Source of the DNA: Clostridia bacterium
GTDB lineage: Bacteria; Bacillota; Clostridia; RGIG6154
Reading direction: 5' to 3'
Assembly: GCA_017622395.1 (NCBI GenBank)
Contig: JAGARF010000145.1
Coordinates: 1-12,755 of the forward strand
Length of the DNA stretch: 12,755 nt
The notes under the pieces are model-generated. The model made no database searches, had not been told where the DNA came from, and saw only the letters and a program-made list of their open reading frames with translations. Numbering within the stretch: the stretch's first letter is position 1; each line of letters opens with the position of its first letter. The position numbers were made by a program, and so were the translations under genes. Positions 1 through 5,327 of this stretch are shown here, piece after piece.

Positions 1-138
1 GTAGCATCAAATGATATGAACAGAAGATGTATATGTACTATAGAAAAGGGCGAAAGTAAAATAACCTTTAAGTTTAAAATGGAATATAGTCCTGAAAGAG
101 TTATACCAATATCTCTGAGGTTTGAATTTATAGTATGA
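1..138 (+). CDS. C-terminal fragment of an unidentified protein (5' end outside window)
   Basis: The frame is open from base 1 and ends at TGA 136-138, giving 45 residues rich in beta-prone and charged amino acids (ending RFEFIV). I do not recognise the family. The stop overlaps the ATG of the holin gene by the sequence ATGA, so the two genes are probably co-transcribed and translationally coupled. A small gene just before a holin in a phage late region is often a tail or baseplate-associated protein, but nothing in these residues proves that. The fragment has no signal peptide or membrane segment. Confidence 0.6.
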   Translation, partial: VASNDMNRRCICTIEKGESKITFKFKMEYSPERVIPISLRFEFIV

Positions 139-503
139 GAAAATTAATGGGAATAGTTGTATCTTTGATTGCTTTTGCCATAGGCGATTTTGATTTAATG
201 CTCAAAATTTTACTGTGTGTTGTGGCTTGCGATTATATAACAGGTATTATGAGTGCGATATATAACAAAAAGCTTTCAAGCAGAATTGGCTTTAACGGTA
301 TACTTAAAAAGCTGTGTATATTAAGTATAATCTGCCTTTCAAATCTTGCAGGTGAGGCAGTGGGGATTGGTGAAATAAGATTTATAGCCATAAGCTTTTA
401 CATAGGCAATGAGGCAATTTCAATTCTGGAAAATGCCGGTGAAATGGGAGTTCCATTCCCCCAAAAATTACTTGAGATACTTCAACAGCTGGAAAACAAA
501 TAA
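135..503 (+). CDS. Phage holin, holin_4 (toxin secretion/phage lysis) family
   Basis: This is a 122-residue small membrane protein. Holins of this family (Phage_holin_4_1) form pores in the cytoplasmic membrane so that an endolysin, or in some clostridia a toxin, can leave the cell. Hydrophobic segments cover about residues 5-17, 22-41, 60-76 and 80-92. The family signature is visible as DYITGI (33-38), followed by a lysine-rich turn and the KKLSSRIGFNGILKK stretch (45-59). Length is normal for the family. The ATG overlaps the upstream stop and has no strong ribosome binding site, which points to translational coupling. No endolysin gene follows: the next features are a terminator and tRNA genes, so this is probably a prophage edge or remnant, or a domesticated lysis gene. 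Family assignment is firm; the biological role is inferred. Confidence 0.88.
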   Translation: MRKLMGIVVSLIAFAIGDFDLMLKILLCVVACDYITGIMSAIYNKKLSSRIGFNGILKKLCILSIICLSNLAGEAVGIGEIRFIAISFYIGNEAISILENAGEMGVPFPQKLLEILQQLENK

Positions 504-512
504 AACCTTCAC

Positions 513-523
513 AGGTTCGAGCC
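513..523 (+). repeat. 11-bp T-arm-like sequence, inverted copy of the tRNA-Val T-arm
   Basis: AGGTTCGAGCC at 513-523 is the exact reverse complement of 593-603, which lies in the T-arm of the minus-strand tRNA-Val gene. It resembles the T stem and loop of a tRNA. It lies ten bases after the holin stop and could be a tRNA relic or part of an old attachment site. The two copies are inverted rather than direct, which does not fit a simple attL/attR pair. Confidence 0.4.
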
Positions 524-540
524 TTTTAAAGTCTTACTGA

Positions 541-577
541 AAGCAAAAAAGATATCCGTATGGATATCTTTTTGCTT
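541..577. terminator. Bidirectional rho-independent terminator between holin and tRNA genes
   Basis: A hairpin with arms 541-557 and 562-577 and a GTAT loop has a GATATCC/GGATATC core, flanked by five A:T pairs and then AAGC/GCTT, with one bulged A at 545. A and T tracts on the two sides allow termination in both directions. On the minus strand it begins directly after the tRNA-Val CCA end; on the plus strand it follows the holin gene by 37 bases. Confidence 0.75.
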
Positions 578-653
578 TGGTGGGAACAATAGGGCTCGAA
601 CCTATGACCCTCTGCTTGTAAGGCAGATGCTCTCCCAGCTGAGCTATGCTCCC
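578..653 (-). tRNA. tRNA-Val (anticodon TAC)
   Basis: The reverse complement folds as a 76-nt tRNA. Acceptor GGGAGCA pairs with TGTTCCC with one G:T pair. The D-arm contains AGCTCAGCTGGGAGAGC. The anticodon stem TCTGC/GCAGA holds the loop CTTACAA with anticodon TAC (plus-strand 618-620). The T-arm is AGGTTCGAGCCCT. The discriminator is A and CCA is encoded. It lies three bases after tRNA-Met and shares its transcript. Confidence 0.97.
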
Positions 654-656
654 ATA

Positions 657-733
657 TGGTAGCGGCGAGTGGATTTGAACCACCGACCTAACGGGTATGA
701 ACCGTTTGCTCTAGCCAGCTGAGCTACACCGCC
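657..733 (-). tRNA. tRNA-Met (anticodon CAT)
   Basis: The reverse complement is a 77-nt tRNA starting GGCGGTG and ending CGCCGCT-ACCA, with the G1:T72 pair that I recall from Bacillota elongator tRNA-Met. Anticodon CAT is at plus-strand 697-699 in loop TTCATAC with stem ACGGG-type pairing. The D-arm is AGCTCAGCTGGCTAGAGC and CCA is encoded. The TAGCTC D-arm and G1:T72 pair favour elongator Met over the initiator. An Ile2 tRNA (CAT with lysidine) is less likely but cannot be formally excluded. Confidence 0.95.
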
Positions 734-761
734 ATATTGGTTTTCTTTTTCGTACTTGAAC

Positions 762-790
762 ATTATAATTGTTTTTTTTCCTTTTGTCAA
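762..790 (-). promoter_or_regulatory. Sigma-A promoter of the tRNA-Met/tRNA-Val operon
   Basis: On the minus strand, TTGACA (785-790) and TATAAT (762-767) are separated by exactly 17 bases, so both boxes match consensus. The predicted start is near 755, about 20 bases before tRNA-Met. This strength is usual for stable RNA genes. Confidence 0.9.
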
Positions 791-809
791 GTGTTTTTTC
801 CAAAAGTTA

Positions 810-838
810 TTGAAAATATTCAAAAATAGGTGTATAAT
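810..838 (+). promoter_or_regulatory. Sigma-A promoter of upp
   Basis: TTGAAA (810-815), a 17-base spacer and TATAAT (833-838) precede upp. The short leader contains the ribosome binding site AAGGAG (854-859), nine bases before the ATG. This promoter is back-to-back with the tRNA promoter. I see no uracil-responsive leader hairpin in the leader of about 25 nt. Confidence 0.8.
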
Positions 839-868
839 TAATGAAAAAGAACTAAGGAGATGTGAAAA

Positions 869-1498
869 ATGGGAAAGTTTCAGGTTATTGACCACCCTAT
901 GATTCAGCACAAATTAACATTAATGAGAGATAAGGATACGGAAACAAAGGATTTCAGAGAACTCCTTGATGAAATTTCTATGCTTATGGCTTACGAAATA
1001 ACAAGAGATGTACCTCTTCAGGATACAGAAATCGAAACACCTATCTGCAAGGCTACCTCTAAAATTGTTGCAGGTAAAAAGATTTGTATTGTTCCTATTT
1101 TAAGAGCAGGTCTTGGTATGGTTGATGGTATATTAAAGCTTGTTCCGGTTGCAAGAGTCGGACATATCGGTTTATACAGAGACCCTGTTACCGCAGAGCC
1201 TGTTGAATATTACTGCAAGCTTCCAAGCAATCTTGAAGAAAGAGAAATAATTGTTGTTGACCCTATGCTTGCAACAGGCGGAAGTGCAGCAGCAGCAATA
1301 CAGATGATTAAGGACAGAGGCGGAAAAAACATCAAAATGATGAATTTGATTGCCGCACCTGAAGGCGTTAAAGTTGTTCAGGATGCACATCCTGATGTTG
1401 ATATTTATGTTGCAGGACTTGATGAAAAATTGAATGACCACAAATATATTGTTCCGGGTCTTGGCGATGCTGGAGACAGAATTTTCGGTACAAAATAA
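869..1498 (+). CDS. upp: Uracil phosphoribosyltransferase
   Basis: This cytoplasmic enzyme of pyrimidine salvage makes UMP and pyrophosphate from uracil and PRPP. At 209 residues the protein has the standard UPRTase length. Visible signatures are VPILRAGLGM (75-84), the PRPP loop VVDPMLATGGSAAA (129-142) and the C-terminal uracil-binding stretch YIVPGLGDAGDR (193-204). The N-terminal GKFQVIDHPMIQHKL is also typical. The ATG is supported by AAGGAG nine bases upstream. The gene is monocistronic, with its own promoter at 810-838 and terminator at 1509-1538. It is a housekeeping gene, apparently unrelated to the glycan genes downstream. Confidence 0.98.
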   Translation: MGKFQVIDHPMIQHKLTLMRDKDTETKDFRELLDEISMLMAYEITRDVPLQDTEIETPICKATSKIVAGKKICIVPILRAGLGMVDGILKLVPVARVGHIGLYRDPVTAEPVEYYCKLPSNLEEREIIVVDPMLATGGSAAAAIQMIKDRGGKNIKMMNLIAAPEGVKVVQDAHPDVDIYVAGLDEKLNDHKYIVPGLGDAGDRIFGTK

Positions 1499-1508
1499 TG
1501 ACAGCAAT

Positions 1509-1538
1509 AAAAATAGACATCTTTTGATGTCTATTTTT
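1509..1538. terminator. Bidirectional terminator between upp and the araC-family gene
   Basis: A perfect 13-bp stem (1509-1521 with 1526-1538) closes a TTTT loop, with an A tract on one side and a T tract on the other. It ends upp transcription on the plus strand. On the minus strand it starts one base after the stop codon of the regulator gene at 1540. Confidence 0.9.
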
Positions 1539-1539
1539 A

Positions 1540-2418
1540 TTATATATTCAGTTTAGAACGGATTGAACGGGTATATTGAGTAGGGGACTGCCCTGTTGCT
1601 TTTTTAAACTGTCTGCAGAAGTAATGAACGGAATTATAAGAAAGCTGTTCGGAAATCTGAGTAACAGACAACTGTCCTTTTCTTAAAAGGGCTTTTGCCT
1701 CCTTGATTTTCAGGGAGTTTACATAGTTTAATATTGTTTCGCCGTATTCCTGACGGAAAATTTTGCAGAGGGTGGTTTTGTTTGTTCCGAAAATAAAGCA
1801 AAGATTATCAAGAGTGATATTTGTGTTGTAGTTTTCTGTGATGTATTGATGTATGGCCTTGATATTTCCGTTAGATGTGTTCATTGAAGATTGTACCAGC
1901 TTTTTCTCATGAAGAAAATCACGGACAATTGTAATCAGAAAAGCTTCAAGCTCATTTCTTACCATCTGGTCTGCTCCGAAGGGGAAAACCTTTCTTTTCT
2001 TCATATACTCTGTGTTTGGAATATCGTATGGAGGCTCGTACAGACTAAGCCCTTCGGTAAGGACTGAGGTCAGCCGTTTAATGTGCTCATCGGACAGGGT
2101 GATGGGACTTGATGAAAAGGGGTGAAGCACATCGCTGGAGCACTCAAAACCGATTATAACAACACTTGGTGCTGCAGAGTTCTCTGTTGAAAGAGAATGA
2201 ATTTCATTAGGCTTATGAATTATAAGCTGATTTTGGCTTAAAGTGCCTTTGAAATTGTCTGCAGAAATATTAAGAGAGCCCTTATCTATAAAGATAAGCT
2301 CGTAAAAATTATGCGAGTCAAACATTGTATGATATTCGTTTGTAAATTCAAAATAATGAATATTTGCAAGTCTTGTAATATTCAATTGCAATTTAAATTT
2401 TTGTAAACTGAAATTCAT
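1540..2418 (-). CDS. AraC-family transcriptional regulator with cupin-like sensor domain
   Basis: This is a DNA-binding regulator of 292 residues. The N-terminal part (about 28-90) looks like the AraC cupin-like ligand-binding domain (HNFYELIFIDKGSLNI). The C-terminal 100 residues (about 186-286) hold the two helix-turn-helix motifs of HTH_18, ending in the family signature VHYFCRQFKKATGQSPTQYT. The frame can be extended upstream to a TTG at 2475, but that start has no ribosome binding site. The ATG at 2418 has GGGTGAT just upstream and matches normal family length, so I chose it. It is transcribed away from the DUF4432 gene. Neighbouring sugar genes suggest it senses a sugar, and the 21-bp-spaced direct half-sites upstream of DUF4432 and of the HU operon are its likely targets. 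Ligand unknown. Confidence 0.93.
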   Translation of the reverse strand: MNFSLQKFKLQLNITRLANIHYFEFTNEYHTMFDSHNFYELIFIDKGSLNISADNFKGTLSQNQLIIHKPNEIHSLSTENSAAPSVVIIGFECSSDVLHPFSSSPITLSDEHIKRLTSVLTEGLSLYEPPYDIPNTEYMKKRKVFPFGADQMVRNELEAFLITIVRDFLHEKKLVQSSMNTSNGNIKAIHQYITENYNTNITLDNLCFIFGTNKTTLCKIFRQEYGETILNYVNSLKIKEAKALLRKGQLSVTQISEQLSYNSVHYFCRQFKKATGQSPTQYTRSIRSKLNI

Positions 2419-2434
2419 AACATCACCCAATAAA

Positions 2435-2463
2435 ATTCTATCATTTTTTTTGAGCAAAGTCAA
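2435..2463 (-). promoter_or_regulatory. Candidate promoter of the araC-family gene
   Basis: On the minus strand, TTGACT (2458-2463), 17 bases, then TAGAAT (2435-2440). The implied leader is only about 10 nt and would barely include the GGGTGAT ribosome binding site, so the real start could differ. The candidate operator at 2483-2517 lies directly upstream, allowing autoregulation. Confidence 0.45.
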
Positions 2464-2482
2464 ACAAAAAGTCAATAAATTT

Positions 2483-2543
2483 AATATAGTGCAAAATAGA
2501 ATTACTATTGTGTAAATACAAATAAGTAAAAAAGTATTATAAT
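2483..2543 (+). promoter_or_regulatory. Candidate AraC-type operator and promoter of the DUF4432 gene
   Basis: Two half-sites in direct orientation, GTGCAAAA (2489-2496) and GTGTAAAT (2510-2517), start 21 bases apart. TATAAT (2538-2543) starts 28 bases after the second half-site, which overlaps the place where a -35 would lie (2515-2520, AATACA, no match to consensus). This is the layout of an activator-dependent class II promoter. The same layout recurs at 7036-7096. AraC itself binds 21-bp-spaced direct half-sites at araI. Binding by the adjacent regulator is inferred. Confidence 0.65.
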
Positions 2544-2600
2544 TATAGTGGTGCAGATTGTACTTTTAAACAATGTTTTTTCATAGAAAGGAAAGGGAAT

Positions 2601-3647
2601 ATGAAAATTAATTTAAGAGAAGAATTTTTCACGGAAAAAGAATTTGTTATTGCAGAAAGTAAAAGCTTAAAAGCTACAGCTTTCAGGTATTCCACAGGGA
2701 TTGCCGCACTTAAAATCGAGAACAAAAAAGGTTATTTTATCATACTTCCTTTTATGGGTCAGCAGATATGGAGAGCAGAGTTTAACGGAAGAAAGCTTGG
2801 TATGAAAACAACCTTTGAGGAACCTGTACCAAATGTTTCTTACTTAATGACCTATGGAGGGTTTTTATACCATTGCGGAATAAGCTCAATAGGTGCACCT
2901 GATGAAAGCCATCTTCAGCACGGAGAAATACCAAACATAAAATATAAGGATGCTTATATTATTGTTGATGAAAATGAAAAAGGTGCTTTTATGACAGTCG
3001 GCGGAAACCTTGATTATAATATAGGTTTTGTTAAAAGATATATGTTTATGCCAACCTGTACTCTTTATGAAGATGCCTCTGTTATGGAAATTGCCTCTGA
3101 GCTTAAGAATATGAGAAATGTTCCTATGGAATATGCATACCTTTGTCATATAAATTATGCCCCTATAGACGGTGCAAAGCTTTACTATAATGCAAAGCTT
3201 AAAACAGTTCACAAAAGTATTCCTGACTATATGAGCGATGAAGAAAAGAAGAATTTTGCTGAATTTATGGACAAGATGGAAAAGGATATAAGCTTTGGTG
3301 ATATTGTAGGCGGAGAAGGACAGATTTATGACCCTGAATTATGCTTTACTATGATGTATGAAGGGGATGAGGGTCATACTCTTCAGTATATAGAGGGAGA
3401 GGGTGCCTGCTATGTTAAGCACAGCACAAATTCACTTCCATACGCAATCCGCTGGATTTCAAGAACAAATTATGAGGATGCACTTGGAATGGTACTTCCT
3501 TCAACCTGTGAGCATCTTGGCTATAAATATATAAAAGAGAACAATCAGATAAAGTATCTGAAGGGCAATGAAAGTGTTAATTTTAAAATGACAGTAGGCT
3601 GGCTTGACGATGCTGAAGCAAAAAAAATACTGACTAAGATTTCTTAG
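2601..3647 (+). CDS. Aldose 1-epimerase-like protein, DUF4432 family
   Basis: This 348-residue cytoplasmic protein has no signal peptide or membrane segment. It resembles DUF4432 proteins of the galactose-mutarotase-like fold, which are presumed sugar epimerases or sugar-binding proteins. Likely active-site residues by analogy with GalM are His107 in HLQHGEIPN (104-112), His183 in CHINYAP (182-188) and Glu304 in PSTCEHLGY; this mapping is by eye. The start is supported by AAAGGAAAGGG 4-14 bases upstream. The gene is divergent from the AraC-family regulator and stands alone, bounded by a terminator that overlaps its own last eight codons. It ends at TAG (3645-3647). Its role is probably anomer interconversion of an imported sugar; the substrate cannot be read from sequence. 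Confidence 0.8.
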   Translation: MKINLREEFFTEKEFVIAESKSLKATAFRYSTGIAALKIENKKGYFIILPFMGQQIWRAEFNGRKLGMKTTFEEPVPNVSYLMTYGGFLYHCGISSIGAPDESHLQHGEIPNIKYKDAYIIVDENEKGAFMTVGGNLDYNIGFVKRYMFMPTCTLYEDASVMEIASELKNMRNVPMEYAYLCHINYAPIDGAKLYYNAKLKTVHKSIPDYMSDEEKKNFAEFMDKMEKDISFGDIVGGEGQIYDPELCFTMMYEGDEGHTLQYIEGEGACYVKHSTNSLPYAIRWISRTNYEDALGMVLPSTCEHLGYKYIKENNQIKYLKGNESVNFKMTVGWLDDAEAKKILTKIS

Positions 3648-3660
3648 TCAGTATTTTTTT
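3621..3660. terminator. Bidirectional terminator overlapping the 3' end of the DUF4432 gene
   Basis: A perfect 18-bp stem (3621-3638 with 3643-3660) and a 4-base ATTT loop carry seven A on the left and seven T on the right. It contains codons 341-348 and the TAG stop of the DUF4432 gene, and on the other strand lies five bases after the lipoprotein gene. It serves both convergent genes. Confidence 0.93.
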
Positions 3661-3665
3661 GCTAT

Positions 3666-5216
3666 TTATTTTGTTTTAACAAATGCATCTACCTGAGCCT
3701 GGATTTCAGCAATAATTTCATCGGAGCCTGCAAGCTTATACTTTTCTTCCATTTCTGCAAGAAGCTTTTCTGTGTCTGCCGCACCTGAGCCGATTGGATT
3801 TCCATACTCGGAGCTAACTGATTTTATCTGTGTCAGTTTTACTTCGATAGAGTCTGCATCAAGAGCAAATCCCATAAGTGGTGAAGGAATAGTGTTTTCG
3901 CCTTCGTTAAGATTTGTGTAGATGGTTTCTTTGTAGTCTTCACCCTGTCCAACTGTAAGATATGCGTTTTTAGCATTACCTACAATCCATTTCCAGAGAC
4001 CGTATTTAGATGAAGAGTTACCTTCGTCTGCGTATTCAGGGCTTATAAGCTTATCGCCGTTTTCATATTCCTTTTCAACTGTGTAGTGAACACCTTCAAT
4101 ACCATATACCATAATGTTGAAAAGCTCGATACCCTTTGATGAGTTCATAAGATTAATAATCTTTGCAGCAACATCAGGGTACTGTGAATTTACAGGAATT
4201 GCAGTACCGCCTGCAGCAGGTTTATATGGAACGAAGTGGTTATTCTGAGCAGGAATCTGAACTACAGGAACATCGAATATGCCTTCTTCAAGATATGTAG
4301 TAAATACTCCTGGGATGTTCTGTGCAGGGAACATAGCGTTTCCGTTTGGTATACCGTCTGCATCTGTATTTTTAGCTGAAAGAGCATCCTTTCTTACATA
4401 GCCAAGGTCATACATTTCCTTTTTAAATTTCCAATTGCCCTGTTGCTGTGCATCAAGGTGAGCATTTACAACAGTGAAATCAGGGTCGTTATAATAGTAT
4501 TGGAAAATATTAATGATTGGTTCAACACCTCTTAATGAGAATGGAGTTACATAACCCTTACCGAGCTTTCCTGCAGCTGATACTTTAGAAAGATATTCTG
4601 TAATAAGCTGTTTTGATTTATCGGAAAGTATGTAATTATTAGCTTTATCTTCTTCCATAAATGCCTTTTCCAAACCTTCAATATCCGCATACTGAGCGAG
4701 TTCTTCAGGGATGTTTACATACATATATGACTGAACCATCTTCTGGTAGTTAGGAAGGATGGCCTGACCGCCGTCAACCTTACCCATATCTATAACCCAC
4801 TGAGGAACCTCGTTGAGAGTTTCCTTTGCATACTTTTCAAGGTATGGAGTCATATCGATAATTGTACCATCTCTGTACTCGTCTGCATACTGAAGCTGAT
4901 ATGTCTGGATAATATCCATCTGCTCGCCTGAGGTCTGCATAAGAATCATCTTCTGAGCATAGTCTGCAACAGGGATAACTTCAATATCAACTGTTACATT
5001 TTCAAAGCCTTCAACTTTGTGAAGCTCTTCGTTGAATTTTGCCCAAACCATTTCAGAGTCTGCCTGAATACCGGGACCGGGCATAATCCATTTAATGGTT
5101 ACAGGATTTGATAAGTCTGTTTCGATGAGGTTAGCATCGTTTGAACCGTTTCCGCCGCAAGCTACTAATGAAAGCATCATAGCAACTGCGAGGAGTAATG
5201 AAATAATCTTTTTCAT
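3666..5216 (-). CDS. ABC sugar transporter substrate-binding lipoprotein with DUF3502 domain
   Basis: This extracellular solute-binding lipoprotein of 516 residues should capture an oligosaccharide for a carbohydrate ABC importer. It starts with a lipoprotein signal peptide: KK, a hydrophobic core and lipobox LVAC with Cys20. A family-1-type binding domain follows. The C-terminal 140 residues or so (from WKWIVGNAKNAY through SPLMGFALDADSIEVKL to the end) match the DUF3502 pattern. The frame extends upstream to 5276, but the ATG at 5216 is best placed after AAAGGAA and directly precedes the signal peptide; the ATG at 5225 is too close to that site. It lies 111 bases downstream of the GH3 gene on the same strand and has its own candidate promoter. 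Permease and ATPase genes normally found beside such proteins are absent here. Substrate unknown. Confidence 0.93.
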   Translation of the reverse strand: MKKIISLLLAVAMMLSLVACGGNGSNDANLIETDLSNPVTIKWIMPGPGIQADSEMVWAKFNEELHKVEGFENVTVDIEVIPVADYAQKMILMQTSGEQMDIIQTYQLQYADEYRDGTIIDMTPYLEKYAKETLNEVPQWVIDMGKVDGGQAILPNYQKMVQSYMYVNIPEELAQYADIEGLEKAFMEEDKANNYILSDKSKQLITEYLSKVSAAGKLGKGYVTPFSLRGVEPIINIFQYYYNDPDFTVVNAHLDAQQQGNWKFKKEMYDLGYVRKDALSAKNTDADGIPNGNAMFPAQNIPGVFTTYLEEGIFDVPVVQIPAQNNHFVPYKPAAGGTAIPVNSQYPDVAAKIINLMNSSKGIELFNIMVYGIEGVHYTVEKEYENGDKLISPEYADEGNSSSKYGLWKWIVGNAKNAYLTVGQGEDYKETIYTNLNEGENTIPSPLMGFALDADSIEVKLTQIKSVSSEYGNPIGSGAADTEKLLAEMEEKYKLAGSDEIIAEIQAQVDAFVKTK

Positions 5217-5248
5217 ATTTTTCATTTCCTTTCTATAATTATATAATA

Positions 5249-5276
5249 ATTTTATCATATAGGAAAAAGAATTCAA
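5249..5276 (-). promoter_or_regulatory. Candidate promoter of the binding-lipoprotein gene
   Basis: On the minus strand, TTGAAT (5271-5276), 16 bases, TAAAAT (5249-5254), giving a leader of about 25 bases. I see no convincing terminator between GH3 (stop at 5328) and this promoter, so the lipoprotein gene may be read both from here and by read-through from GH3. Confidence 0.5.
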
Positions 5277-5327
5277 GGTGTTTTTTTAAATAAAAATATA
5301 AAGGCACCAATTTACTGCAAATAAAGT

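Noticed and set aside
644..910. Open frame on the minus strand across the tRNA genes
   Set aside because: It runs through two tRNA genes and two promoters, so it is not a gene.
1172..1507. Open frame on the minus strand opposite upp
   Set aside because: It is fully antisense to a clear upp gene, has unusual composition (Asn-, Cys- and Ile-rich) and no ribosome binding site.
2419..2475. N-terminal extension of the AraC-family protein to a TTG start
   Set aside because: There is no ribosome binding site before the TTG, and the region contains the likely promoter; the internal ATG at 2418 has a good site and gives normal family length.
3172..3197. GTGCAAAG and ATGCAAAG inside the DUF4432 gene, resembling the operator half-sites
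   Set aside because: They are 18 bp apart instead of 21, lie in coding sequence where both encode Ala-Lys-Leu, and no promoter follows at the right distance.
5277..5327. Possible terminator between GH3 and the lipoprotein gene (GGTG at 5277-5280 with CACC at 5305-5308)
   Set aside because: Only four base pairs across a long AT-rich loop, which is too weak for a rho-independent terminator.
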